From: Balneolaceae bacterium
GTDB lineage: Bacteria > Bacteroidota > Rhodothermia > Balneolales > Balneolaceae
Assembly (NCBI GenBank): GCA_021767245.1
Contig: JAASTO010000011.1
Span: 1 to 25,636, forward strand
Length of the DNA: 25,636 nucleotides
Direction of reading: 5' to 3'
Shown here: piece after piece, positions 13,700-21,865 of the stretch
Layout: the number at the start of each line of letters is the position of its first letter
Position numbering within the stretch: position 1 is the first letter of the stretch
The notes under the pieces: generated by a model
The model's input: the letters and a program-made list of their open reading frames with translations, nothing else
Told to the model about the DNA's origin: nothing
Databases searched by the model: none
Translations under genes and position numbers: made by a program

Positions 13700-15643
13700 A
13701 TGGCTGACCAACAAATTACTTTAACTTTACCGGACGGAAGCGAACGAGAATATTCATCAGGTGTCACAGGTTTAGAAGTAGCACAATCGATTGCAGCGGG
13801 TCTGGCTCGTGCCGCACTCAGTGTTACCGTGAACGGAGAGATTATTGACCTTGACCGCCCTATTACTGAAGATGCCAACATCACTATCAATACCTGGGAC
13901 AGTGAGGATGGCAAGTACACCTTCTGGCATTCATCGGCTCACCTTCTGGCTGAAGCCATTCAGGAATTATACCCGGATGCCAAATTCGGTATCGGTCCCC
14001 CCATCGAAAGTGGTTTTTACTACGATATTGATTTCGGGGATAAGCAGATCACACAAGAAGACCTACCTAAGATCGAGAAGAAATTCATTGAAATGGCTCG
14101 CAAGAAATCTGAATTCGAGCGCAGGGAAGTCAGCAAAGAGGAAGCTCTCTCTTTCTATAAAGAAAGAGGCAATGAATATAAAGTTGATCTTATCCAGGAT
14201 CTTGAAGACGGAACCATCACCTTTTATCAACAAGGTGATTTCACAGATCTGTGCCGCGGACCTCATATCCCATCCACCGGTGATGTGAAAGCGGTGAAAC
14301 TTACCAGCCTGGCCGGTGCTTACTGGCGCGGAGATTCTGACAGTAAGCAACTGACCCGTATTTACGGGATCAGTTTTCCGAAGCAAAAGATGTTGGAGGA
14401 ACACCTTCACCGCATTGAAGAAGCTAAAAAAAGAGACCACCGTAAGCTTGGAAAAGAGCTGGGTATCTACATGATCGATAACATGGTGGGCAGTGGCCTG
14501 CCGATGTGGTTACCGAACGGAACCATTTTAAGAAGAACGCTTGAAGCTTTTCTGAGAGACGAACAGAAGAAACGTGGGTATAAGGAGGTGATCACTCCTC
14601 ACATCGCAAATATTGAGTTGTACAAAACCTCAGGACATTACCCTTATTACAAAGATTCACAGTTCAACCCTATGGAGGTGGATGATGAGGAGTACATGCT
14701 AAAACCAATGAACTGCCCTCATCACCACAGGATCTACTCCAATGAAATGAGAAGTTACCGGGAACTGCCACTCAGACTTGCTGAGTTCGGCTCCGTTTAC
14801 CGATACGAGCAATCCGGAGAATTAAGTGGACTGTCTCGCGTACGAGGCTTCACTCAGGATGATGCGCATATTTACTGCACACATGATCAGCTTAAGCAGG
14901 AAATTAAGAACACCATTGAACTGACCCAGCTGGTTTTCAATACCTTTGGTATGCCTGTCGATATCCGACTTTCTTACCGTGATGACAATGACAAGAAATA
15001 TGGCGGAAATACTGAATACTGGGATCGTGCCCAAACTGAGATACGCGAAGCTGCGGATGAAATGGGCCTGGATTATACCATTGCCCCCGGAGAAGCCAGC
15101 TTTTACGGACCCAAGATAGATTTCATTATACGTGACGCCATTGGACGTAAATGGCAGCTTGGTACGGTGCAGGTCGATTATGTGATGCCTGAACGGTTTG
15201 ACCTGACCTACATCGGTTCAGACAATGAAAAACACCGTCCGGTTATTATTCACCGGGCACCATTTGGATCTATGGAACGGTTCACCAGTATTTTGATCGA
15301 GCACTTTGCCGGCGATTTTCCACTGTGGTTATCACCTGAGCAGGTTAAGATACTCCCTATCTCGGATGATCAGATCCCTTACGCCAAAGAACTTGAAACT
15401 GCCTTATTGAATATTGGAGTGAGAGTATCTGTGGATGAGCGCAGTGAGCAGATCGGAGGAAAGATCCGAGATGCTGAAACGAGCAAGACACCATATATGT
15501 TAATAGTTGGTGCGAAGGAAGTTGAGGATAACACGGTTTCAGTGCGTCGGCATAAGCGCGGAGATATTGGAACTTTCAATTTTTCTGATTTTCTTTCAGA
15601 CATTAAAGAAGAAATTAACACAAAAGCTTTACCTAAAGACTAA
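13700..15643 (+). CDS. thrS: Threonyl-tRNA synthetase
   Basis: This 647-aa protein has full bacterial ThrRS architecture. The TGS domain is at 1-65. The editing (N2) domain carries HSSAH (H77, H81) and CRGPH (C185, H189), the residues used to hydrolyse Ser-tRNAThr. The class II catalytic core has Zn ligands C339 (MNCPHH), H390 (TQDDAHIY) and H518 (VIIHRAPFGS). The C-terminal anticodon-binding domain starts at about 545 (VKILPISDDQIPYAKELE). It charges tRNAThr. It opens the cluster thrS-infC-rpmI-rplT-pheS-pheT, an order also known from E. coli. The start ATG has no evident Shine-Dalgarno. TATCTTAC at 13660-13667 is a near match to a -7 box without a clear -33. Confidence 0.98.
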   Translation: MADQQITLTLPDGSEREYSSGVTGLEVAQSIAAGLARAALSVTVNGEIIDLDRPITEDANITINTWDSEDGKYTFWHSSAHLLAEAIQELYPDAKFGIGPPIESGFYYDIDFGDKQITQEDLPKIEKKFIEMARKKSEFERREVSKEEALSFYKERGNEYKVDLIQDLEDGTITFYQQGDFTDLCRGPHIPSTGDVKAVKLTSLAGAYWRGDSDSKQLTRIYGISFPKQKMLEEHLHRIEEAKKRDHRKLGKELGIYMIDNMVGSGLPMWLPNGTILRRTLEAFLRDEQKKRGYKEVITPHIANIELYKTSGHYPYYKDSQFNPMEVDDEEYMLKPMNCPHHHRIYSNEMRSYRELPLRLAEFGSVYRYEQSGELSGLSRVRGFTQDDAHIYCTHDQLKQEIKNTIELTQLVFNTFGMPVDIRLSYRDDNDKKYGGNTEYWDRAQTEIREAADEMGLDYTIAPGEASFYGPKIDFIIRDAIGRKWQLGTVQVDYVMPERFDLTYIGSDNEKHRPVIIHRAPFGSMERFTSILIEHFAGDFPLWLSPEQVKILPISDDQIPYAKELETALLNIGVRVSVDERSEQIGGKIRDAETSKTPYMLIVGAKEVEDNTVSVRRHKRGDIGTFNFSDFLSDIKEEINTKALPKD

Positions 15644-15661
15644 CAAAACAACGAGGTTACT

Positions 15662-16204
15662 ATCGCAAGAAGAAACTTTCAGAGACGACCACAAAATGAG
15701 GATCGTCCCCGAATTAACGACGAAATCAATGCATCGCAGGTTCGAGTTATCAAGCCGGATGAAGAGCACGAGATCACAACAGTGGATCGCGCCATAAAAA
15801 TAGCTGAATCATACAATCTGGATTTAGTTGAAGTTGCACCCAAAGCCAAACCTCCTGTTTGCAAGGTGATCGACTTCGGTAAATACATGTACGAGAAAAA
15901 GAAAAAAGAGAAAGAAGCTAAGAAGAAACAACACACTGTGTCTGTTAAAGAGCTTCGATTCCGTCCTAATACGGATGATCATGATCTTGAATTTAAAACT
16001 CGCCACGCACGCGAATTTCTGGAAGGCGGTGACAAGGTAAAAGCCACTGTACAGTTCCGGGGCCGTGATATGCTCTATACCGAAAAAGGCGAATTATTGC
16101 TTTTGCAGCTTGCTAAAGACCTTTCTGATGTGGGTAAGATCGAATCTAAGCCCAATATGGAAGGCCGCAGAATGATCATGATGCTCACTCCCTCGAAAAG
16201 TTAA
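15662..16204 (+). CDS. infC: Translation initiation factor IF-3, starting at a rare ATC codon
   Basis: From ATC at 15662 this encodes 180 aa (M)ARRNFQRRPQNEDRPRINDEIN, then ASQVRVIKPDEEHEITTVDRAIKIAESYNLDLVEVAPKAKPPVCKVIDFGKY, which is the full IF3 N-domain. The lysine-rich linker (YEKKKKEKEAKKK) and the C-domain with KELRFRPNTDDHDLEFKTRHAREFLEGGDKVK follow. The frame is open from the thrS stop (15641-15643), but no ATG, GTG or TTG occurs until GTG 15782, which would delete 40 conserved N-terminal residues. GAGG at 15653-15656 sits 5 bases before the ATC. IF3 genes are known to use AUU/AUC starts because IF3 rejects non-canonical codons, giving autogenous repression; the same control is inferred here. 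It lies 18 bases after thrS. Confidence 0.95.
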   Translation: MARRNFQRRPQNEDRPRINDEINASQVRVIKPDEEHEITTVDRAIKIAESYNLDLVEVAPKAKPPVCKVIDFGKYMYEKKKKEKEAKKKQHTVSVKELRFRPNTDDHDLEFKTRHAREFLEGGDKVKATVQFRGRDMLYTEKGELLLLQLAKDLSDVGKIESKPNMEGRRMIMMLTPSKS

Positions 16205-16217
16205 TTCCTTCATTGCG

Positions 16218-16237
16218 TAGGGATATAAATCTCCCTA
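16218..16237 (+). promoter_or_regulatory. Short leader hairpin between infC and rpmI
   Basis: TAGGGA (16218-16223) pairs with TCCCTA (16232-16237) over an 8-base loop, followed by TTTTAT. It lies in the 75-base infC-rpmI gap, where L20-mediated leader control operates in other bacteria. It might be part of such a leader or a weak attenuator. The stem is short, so support is limited. Confidence 0.3.
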
Positions 16238-16279
16238 TTTTATAAGTCTTTAAATTTTCACAAAAGTTGGTGGATTTCC

Positions 16280-16480
16280 ATGCCAAAAATGAAAAGTAAC
16301 AGTGGAGCTAAAAAGCGGTTTAAAGTTACCGGTTCCGGTAAAATTAAGCGTAAGAAAGCTTTTAAGCGTCACATTTTGACTAAGAAAAGTAGTAAAACTA
16401 AGAGACAGCTTGGTAAGGCTACATTGGTTGATAAGGCCGATGAAAAGTCTATCAAAAAGCAGATCCCTTATAAATTTTAA
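16280..16480 (+). CDS. rpmI: 50S ribosomal protein L35
   Basis: This 66-aa, very basic protein begins MPKMKSNSGAKKRFKVTGSGKIKRKKAFKRHILTKKSSKTKRQLGKA, the full L35 signature. The length is normal (about 65 aa). It is placed as expected between infC and rplT, 75 bases after infC and 19 before rplT. The ATG is preceded by GTTGGTGG, a plausible ribosome-binding site. It is probably co-transcribed with infC and subject to L20 feedback as in other bacteria, although the leader structure seen here is weak. Confidence 0.98.
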   Translation: MPKMKSNSGAKKRFKVTGSGKIKRKKAFKRHILTKKSSKTKRQLGKATLVDKADEKSIKKQIPYKF

Positions 16481-16499
16481 TCATTAAACTAACGACAAA

Positions 16500-16847
16500 A
16501 TGCCACGTTCATTAAACCTTGTGGCTTCCCGTCGCCGTCGCAAGAAGATTTTAAATCAAGCGAAAGGTTACTGGGGCAAGCGTAAAAACGTTTACACCAT
16601 TGCGAAGAATGCAGTAGAGAAAGGTCTTCTGTATCAATATCGCGATAGGAAGAATCGTAAACGTAATTTCCGTCGATTATGGATTACCCGCATCAATGCG
16701 GCAGCTCGACTAAACGGTACTACCTATTCCAAGCTCATCCACGCGATGAAGCAGAAGGATATGCAGATCAACCGTAAGGTACTTGCTGATCTAGCCGTAC
16801 ACGATGCAGACACGTTTGCTGCTATTGTAAAGGAAGCCACTGCTTAA
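16500..16847 (+). CDS. rplT: 50S ribosomal protein L20
   Basis: This 115-aa basic protein contains the L20 signatures RRRRKKILNQAKGYWGKRKNVYTIAKNAVEKGLLYQYRDRKNRKRNFRRLWITRINAAARLNGTTYSKLIHA, at typical length. L20 binds 23S rRNA early in 50S assembly and in several bacteria represses its own operon (infC-rpmI-rplT). The start ATG follows rpmI by 19 bases. A strong intrinsic terminator lies 18 bases past the stop, so this marks the end of the thrS-infC-rpmI-rplT transcript. Confidence 0.98.
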   Translation: MPRSLNLVASRRRRKKILNQAKGYWGKRKNVYTIAKNAVEKGLLYQYRDRKNRKRNFRRLWITRINAAARLNGTTYSKLIHAMKQKDMQINRKVLADLAVHDADTFAAIVKEATA

Positions 16848-16865
16848 TTGCATAATTTATGATAT

Positions 16866-16907
16866 AAACCGGTAGATCTTTTTCATAAGGTTTACCGGTT
16901 TTTTTAT
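16866..16907 (+). terminator. Rho-independent terminator after rplT
   Basis: AAACCGGTA (16866-16874) pairs perfectly with TACCGGTTT (16893-16901), and the stem is followed by a run of T (to about 16906). It separates the ribosomal-protein transcript from pheST. Confidence 0.88.
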
Positions 16908-16922
16908 TTTTGGCCATTGGTC

Positions 16923-16974
16923 AATAAGGAAATAAGTACATAAGGTTTTCGTCCTGTTTACTTATTTCCTTATT
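16923..16974. repeat. Perfect 16-bp inverted repeat between rplT and pheS
   Basis: AATAAGGAAATAAGTA (16923-16938) is exactly complementary to TACTTATTTCCTTATT (16959-16974), with a 20-base spacer that itself begins with another ATAAGG. It is AT rich and lies 38 bases before the pheS start. It could be an operator-like site, a PheS leader structure, or a remnant small mobile repeat. Confidence 0.8.
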
Positions 16975-17012
16975 CACTTATTCACCTAACTAACCACCAC
17001 AAAAATCATCAC

Positions 17013-18020
17013 ATGCTTGATGACATAAAAGTATTAGAACAGGATATTCAGCAGTTTGAAATTACTGATGAAGATCAGCTTGAAGCCTACCGCCTCGAAT
17101 TCTTATCACGTAACGGCAGGGTACAATCCATGTTCAAGAATATGGGCAAGGTACCTAAGGAAGAACGCGCTGAAGTCGGCAAGGCCATGAATCAGGCTAA
17201 AAACCTGGCTGAAACCAAGTTTGAGGACGCCAAGCTTTCTCTTGAGCAGGATCAAAGTAAAGATCTGAGCGCAAGGGATGATATTACCCTTACCCCTCCA
17301 TCCTACCCTCTGGGTTCTTTGCATCCATTGACTCAGACCCTTGAGGAAATGAAATCGATCTTTTACCGGCTCGGATTTACCATTGCAGACGGTCCTGAGA
17401 TCGAAGATGATTTTCACAACTTTACAGCCCTGAATTTTCCTCCAAATCACCCGGCACGGGATGAACAGGATACCTTTTTCATCCGAAAGAGTGATGATCC
17501 CAACATACAGGATCTGGTGCTTAGAACTCACACCTCTCCGGTTCAGATCCGGTTGATGGAAAACACCAAGCCTCCGATCCGAGCTATTATGCCGGGACGT
17601 GTTTACCGGAATGAGGCGGTATCACCAAAATCCTATTTTCTCTTTCACCAGGTTGAAGCCTTGTACGTGGATGAAAACGTGAGTGTAGCCGACCTTAAAG
17701 AAACTCTGATCACTTTTGCCAAACTCATGTTTGGGTCTGATGTGAAATATCGATTACGCCCCGGTTTCTTCCCCTTTACAGAACCAAGCCTTGAAATGGA
17801 CGTCTGGTGGGGCTCTGAAAAAGACGGTAAATGGCTTGAGATCCTCGGTTCAGGTATGGTAGATCCAAACGTCTTCAAACATGCAGGCGTTGATCCTGAA
17901 AAATACACGGGCTTTGCCTGGGGTATGGGCGTTGAACGGATAGCGATCTTGCGCCATGGTATTGATGACATCCGAACCTTTTATGACAACGATATTCGCT
18001 TTTTAGAACAGTTTAACTAA
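17013..18020 (+). CDS. pheS: Phenylalanyl-tRNA synthetase alpha subunit
   Basis: This 335-aa protein has an N-terminal helical/coiled-coil region (1-90) for tRNA contact. The class II catalytic core follows: LHPLTQTLEEMKSIFYRLGF, NFPPNHPARDEQDTFFI, LRTHTSPVQIRLM (motif 1/2 region), GRVYRNEA...SYFLFHQVE (motif 2) and GFAWGMGVERIAILRHGIDDIR (motif 3). It forms the alpha2beta2 PheRS with PheT, which starts 17 bases downstream. The ATG follows a 165-base gap that holds the rplT terminator and a long inverted repeat. A phenylalanine-rich leader peptide such as pheM was not seen. Confidence 0.98.
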   Translation: MLDDIKVLEQDIQQFEITDEDQLEAYRLEFLSRNGRVQSMFKNMGKVPKEERAEVGKAMNQAKNLAETKFEDAKLSLEQDQSKDLSARDDITLTPPSYPLGSLHPLTQTLEEMKSIFYRLGFTIADGPEIEDDFHNFTALNFPPNHPARDEQDTFFIRKSDDPNIQDLVLRTHTSPVQIRLMENTKPPIRAIMPGRVYRNEAVSPKSYFLFHQVEALYVDENVSVADLKETLITFAKLMFGSDVKYRLRPGFFPFTEPSLEMDVWWGSEKDGKWLEILGSGMVDPNVFKHAGVDPEKYTGFAWGMGVERIAILRHGIDDIRTFYDNDIRFLEQFN

Positions 18021-18037
18021 ATACCTCCTCTACTTTA

Positions 18038-20446
18038 ATGAAAGTATCTTACAACTGGCTTAAAGAATTTATAGACCTTCCGCTTTCGCCGGAGGAAACC
18101 GCAGAAAAACTAACGCTTATTGGTCTCGAAGTTGAGGAGATCGAATCCTATGGCAACTCTCTTGAGGGAGTGATCGTAGGTGAGGTACTGGATGTACGTG
18201 CACATCCGAATGCTGACCGGCTTCAGATCTGTGATGTGAATCTTGGTGAATCCAAAACTCAGATTGTTTGTGGAGCAAAGAATGTAGCCACCGGACAAAA
18301 AGTACCTGTTGCTACCGTTGGTTCCACCCTTCCGATCAAACTGGATGACGGTTCCAGCCTCACTATTAAAAAAGCCAAACTCCGGGGTGAGGTTTCAGAA
18401 GGTATGATCTGTGCTGAGGACGAATTGGGACTTGGTACCGACCACTCAGGTATCATGGTACTAGATGATGGTTTGGATATCGGAAAACCGATCTCAGAGA
18501 TCTTTGACCTATATGAAGATACCATCATTGACATTGCCATCACCCCTAATAGACCGGATGCCACCTGTCACCTCGGGGTAGCCCGCGACCTTGCGGCTGC
18601 TTTAGACCTAGATCTAAAAAAGCCGGATATACCTCAAGGTAAATTTGTCGAAACTTCTGATGATATTAAGATACGTATCGAAAATGCGGACAAGTGTCAT
18701 CGATACGTAGGTAAAATGGTTAAAGGTGTTGAGATCAAAGAATCACCAAGCTGGCTCAGAAACAAACTGAAAGCCATTGGTGTACGTCCTGTAAACAATG
18801 TGGTAGATGTGACCAATTATGTGATGTATGAATTGGGTCAGCCCCTACACGCTTTTGATTATGCCACCATTCGCGGCAAAGAGATCATCGTAAAAGATTT
18901 TGATAAAGAGATCGAATTTGAAACCCTGGATCATATTAAGCGAAAGTGCACTCCGGGCACGCTGTTTATTTGTGATGGTGAGGGTCCCGTTGCCATAGCC
19001 GGTGTTATGGGTGGTGTTGATTCTGAAGTCAGTGACAACACGATGGATATTCTCATCGAAAGTGCGTATTTCGATCCCGGTTCCATCCGTAAAACGGCCA
19101 AAGAACAAGCCCTGCAAACCGATGCCTCTTACCGTTTCGAACGTGGAATTGATCCAAATTTACAAGCCATTGCCGCCGAACGTGCGGCTCAGTTGATCAT
19201 GGAGGTTGCAGGTGGAACCATCTCAGATGAAACCATCGACGTTCATCCTACTGTTACTGAGTCTCATCAGCTGACGCTCAGAAAGAGTTATACCAACCGT
19301 TTACTCGGAACTGATTTTGATACTGACACCATCGTTGAGATCCTCGATGGGCTGGAACTTGAAGTGACGGCAAAAGATGAGGATAGCATCACATTTGAGA
19401 TCCCGACTTTCCGGCCAGACCTGGAACGTGAAGTGGACCTGATCGAGGAAGTAGGCCGGTTATTTGATTACAATAAGATCCCTTCACCGGATCATGGAAT
19501 TTTTGTGTCCTCCGAAGCCATCAACGACTGGGAAAAACTGAATCAAAAGATCAGGGAAACGGCTCAGCAACTGGGTCTGCGTGAGATCTACTCCAATTCA
19601 CTGATCGCAGAAAAAGACGCAGCCCTGCATGGTAATAAAGATCAGATGATCCACTCTCTGAATCCCCTTAACAAGGATAACAGTACCCTGCGTCCCTCCC
19701 TTCTTCACGGATTTATGAAATCTGCTGCTTATAACTTCAACCGAAAAGCATCCGGTGTTCGCTTTTTTGAAGTAGGTCATGTTTTTAATGCCGATAAAGA
19801 AGGAACTTATTATGAAGGCATCAAAGAAGACGTGCATGTTTTGTTTGGGTTGGCAGGCTTTAAAAACAAAGACTCCTGGCTTCAGGACGCTCAATCCTAT
19901 ACCGTTTTTGATCTAAAAGCTTTGGTCAATGCCTTCTTTGTTAAACTGGGACTGGCTGATCACATCGATTCACATGCGACTGATGCCGAAACGCTTGAGT
20001 ATCACTGGAAAGATCAAAAGATCGGAAGTTTGTTCATTCCTTCAGAGAAGCTCAAGAAAGCCTATGATTTTGAACAGGATACCTTTGTAGCTGAGTTATC
20101 GGTTACAGCCATCGCTGAGATCCTGAGTTCCGTACCCGAGAGTACATTCAAAGCCGTACCTAAATTCCCGTCTTTTGAATTTGATATCGCGGTCACTGTG
20201 CCTCAAAATATCACTGCCGGTGAGATGATGAATGTGATCAAACAGAAAGCCGGTGAGCAACTTGAGGACATCAGTATTTTTGACGTTTTTGAGGGAGAAT
20301 CGATCGGAAAAGGGAACAAAAGCATCGCCTTCAGACTACATTTCCTTGATCGTAACAAGACCTTGAATATCAAAGAAGTAGAACCTATTATTCAGAGGAT
20401 CGTTAAATCCCTCGAAAAACAATTTTCTGCCAAACTCAGAGGTTAG
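18038..20446 (+). CDS. pheT: Phenylalanyl-tRNA synthetase beta subunit
   Basis: This 802-aa protein has the standard PheT domain series. The N-terminal MKVSYNWLKEFIDLPLSPEETAEKLTLIGLEVEEIE is followed by an OB-fold tRNA-binding domain (about 40-150, HPNADRLQICDVNLGE). The B3/B4 editing domain is at about 205-400 (RPVNNVVDVTNYVMYELGQPLHAFD), then B5 (about 405-480) and the catalytic-like domain (RPSLLHGFMKSAAYNFNRK). A C-terminal FDX-ACB anticodon-binding domain runs to the end (KFPSFEFDIAVTVPQNITAGEM). The B3/B4 module hydrolyses mischarged Tyr-tRNAPhe. It is the immediate partner of pheS. Downstream the small coiled-coil gene follows after 16 bases, so division genes are likely on the same transcript. 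Confidence 0.98.
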   Translation: MKVSYNWLKEFIDLPLSPEETAEKLTLIGLEVEEIESYGNSLEGVIVGEVLDVRAHPNADRLQICDVNLGESKTQIVCGAKNVATGQKVPVATVGSTLPIKLDDGSSLTIKKAKLRGEVSEGMICAEDELGLGTDHSGIMVLDDGLDIGKPISEIFDLYEDTIIDIAITPNRPDATCHLGVARDLAAALDLDLKKPDIPQGKFVETSDDIKIRIENADKCHRYVGKMVKGVEIKESPSWLRNKLKAIGVRPVNNVVDVTNYVMYELGQPLHAFDYATIRGKEIIVKDFDKEIEFETLDHIKRKCTPGTLFICDGEGPVAIAGVMGGVDSEVSDNTMDILIESAYFDPGSIRKTAKEQALQTDASYRFERGIDPNLQAIAAERAAQLIMEVAGGTISDETIDVHPTVTESHQLTLRKSYTNRLLGTDFDTDTIVEILDGLELEVTAKDEDSITFEIPTFRPDLEREVDLIEEVGRLFDYNKIPSPDHGIFVSSEAINDWEKLNQKIRETAQQLGLREIYSNSLIAEKDAALHGNKDQMIHSLNPLNKDNSTLRPSLLHGFMKSAAYNFNRKASGVRFFEVGHVFNADKEGTYYEGIKEDVHVLFGLAGFKNKDSWLQDAQSYTVFDLKALVNAFFVKLGLADHIDSHATDAETLEYHWKDQKIGSLFIPSEKLKKAYDFEQDTFVAELSVTAIAEILSSVPESTFKAVPKFPSFEFDIAVTVPQNITAGEMMNVIKQKAGEQLEDISIFDVFEGESIGKGNKSIAFRLHFLDRNKTLNIKEVEPIIQRIVKSLEKQFSAKLRG

Positions 20447-20462
20447 TTCAAACGTCAAATAC

Positions 20463-20717
20463 ATGAATAAACTTGCACAACAGACTGATAAGTTCAGGCG
20501 GCTTTTAGATGAAGTCGGAACCGAGGTAGATAGCCTGAAAGCAGAGATCCGCGAGCTTAAACGTGACAATGCAAGGCTCAAGGCAAAGCTTGAGGAAGAG
20601 CACGAAAAACAAACTGATATCTTTTCTGCCATCAGCGAAAGTGAACGACTGGCATTACGGCAACATGTTAAAGGACTGATTTCCAAGATCGATCATCACC
20701 TGGGGGCTGACTCATGA
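20463..20717 (+). CDS. Small coiled-coil protein preceding zapA (possible ZapA/ZapB-like partner)
   Basis: The product is 84 aa, almost entirely predicted coiled coil (residues 5-50: FRRLLDEVGTEVDSLKAEIRELKRDNARLKAKLEEEHEK). A short C-terminal helix follows (SESERLALRQHVKGLISKIDHHLG). It has no TM or signal peptide. I do not recognise a named family. Its stop overlaps the zapA start by four bases (ATGA), which indicates tight co-translation. Its size and heptad pattern resemble E. coli ZapB, which bridges ZapA and MatP, so a Z-ring role is a reasonable guess from context only. The heptad content alone would also fit unrelated structural proteins. Confidence 0.82.
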   Translation: MNKLAQQTDKFRRLLDEVGTEVDSLKAEIRELKRDNARLKAKLEEEHEKQTDIFSAISESERLALRQHVKGLISKIDHHLGADS

Positions 20718-21010
20718 AATCCATTAAAGTATCCATACTTGGCAAACAGTACCCTCTCAAGGTCGAGGATCATGAAGAAGAAGCCATGTTACGCATTTGT
20801 CGTTTCGTGGATGAACGATTCAAGACCTATCGCGAGCAACTGGTAAAGCAGCCTGAATCTACCGTTATGACATTGGCTGCCCTGAGTATTGCTGAAGAAC
20901 TTTTCGAATTGAGAAGCACCAACAGCGAACTGGAAGACTCTGAAGAGGTGTTGATGGAACGCGTCAATCACAGTCTGGAACGGTTACTCAAAGAGATCAA
21001 AGAAACGTAA
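20714..21010 (+). CDS. zapA: Cell division protein ZapA
   Basis: This 98-aa protein has the ZapA form. The N-terminal beta-rich head is KSIKVSILGKQYPLKVEDHEEEAMLRICRFVDERFKTYRE, then VMTLAALSIAEELFELRS and a C-terminal coiled coil (ELEDSEEVLMERVNHSLERLLKEIKE). ZapA tetramers bundle FtsZ filaments at midcell. The start overlaps the previous coiled-coil gene by four bases. Downstream, after 36 bases, lies the YmdB-like gene. In many Gram-positive and Bacteroidota genomes rny (RNase Y) sits between zapA and ymdB, but here it is absent. Confidence 0.92.
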   Translation: MKSIKVSILGKQYPLKVEDHEEEAMLRICRFVDERFKTYREQLVKQPESTVMTLAALSIAEELFELRSTNSELEDSEEVLMERVNHSLERLLKEIKET

Positions 21011-21046
21011 TTCAATCTAATACCGACTAATTTTCAGGAGACTATT

Positions 21047-21865
21047 TTGGCTGATACTATCAGCATTTTTTTTGTAGGTGATATTGTTGGCGACGCCGGG
21101 CTCGAAATGGCAAATACCTTTCTACCCAGCCTCATCACCAAATATAACGCCGATTTTGTGATCGCTAACGGCGAGAACTCTCATGAAGGATTTGGCACCA
21201 ACCGTAAGATCATCAAAAATCTTCTTGAATTGGGAGTGGATGTGGTAACCGGTGGCGACCATTCCTTTGACAAATGGAAAGTGTTTGATTACATGAGAGA
21301 GCACGACCACATCCTCCGCCCTCTCAACTATCCAAAAGGGAATGCCGGACTGGGTTTCAGTGTTTTCCCCCTGAAAAGTAATGAGGCTATAAAAGTAGGC
21401 GTACTGAATATTCAGGGACGTACATTCATGAAAGCCATCGATGATCCGTTTTCAGCGGCTGAGTGGGCCCTGGAAAAGATCCGCGAGGAAACGCACATCA
21501 TTTTTGTGGATTTTCATGCCGAAGCCACTGCTGAAAAAATATCCATGGGCTGGCATATTGATGGAAAAGCCTCGGTGCTGGCCGGAACCCATACCCACAT
21601 TCAAACCAACGATGCCCGGATTTTACCACAGGGCCTTGGTTATATCACCGATGCAGGTATGACCGGTTCATATAATTCTTGCCTTGGAATGGACAAAAAA
21701 GTAGCTATAAAACGATTTATGACCGGTGTGCATCAAAAATATAAGCAGGCCAAAGGTGACAATCAGATATCCGGCGTTCTGGCAAAGGTGGATGTGGAAA
21801 CCGGAAAATGTGTGCACATTGAACCGGTAACCTATCCGGGACTCACTAATTCTACTCAGCCCTAA
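21047..21865 (+). CDS. YmdB-like metallophosphoesterase (TIGR00282-type), TTG start
   Basis: This 272-aa protein matches the YmdB family: VGDIVGDAG (D12), ANGENSHEGFG (E43, N44), FVDFHAEATAEK (H157) and AGTHTHIQTNDARILPQGLGYITDAGMTG (H182, H184). B. subtilis YmdB is a 2',3'-cyclic nucleotide phosphodiesterase affecting biofilm and motility. By alignment from memory, the metal ligand Asn67 of the GNH motif is Asp71 here (GGDHSFD). Asp could still bind metal, so activity is likely but may differ. The TTG start has CAGGAG at 21035-21040, one of the few good Shine-Dalgarno sites in the window. Its stop overlaps lolD by one base (TAATG). Confidence 0.92.
   Translation: MADTISIFFVGDIVGDAGLEMANTFLPSLITKYNADFVIANGENSHEGFGTNRKIIKNLLELGVDVVTGGDHSFDKWKVFDYMREHDHILRPLNYPKGNAGLGFSVFPLKSNEAIKVGVLNIQGRTFMKAIDDPFSAAEWALEKIREETHIIFVDFHAEATAEKISMGWHIDGKASVLAGTHTHIQTNDARILPQGLGYITDAGMTGSYNSCLGMDKKVAIKRFMTGVHQKYKQAKGDNQISGVLAKVDVETGKCVHIEPVTYPGLTNSTQP

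Noticed and set aside
15782..16204. GTG start for infC
   Set aside because: It would remove about 40 N-terminal residues that match IF3 (RINDEIN...VRVIKPD). The frame is open upstream to an ATC preceded by GAGG, consistent with known infC start usage.
21011..21046. Small RNA between zapA and ymdB
   Set aside because: The gap is only 36 bases and contains just a ribosome-binding site for the TTG start, so there is no room for 6S RNA or a similar gene.
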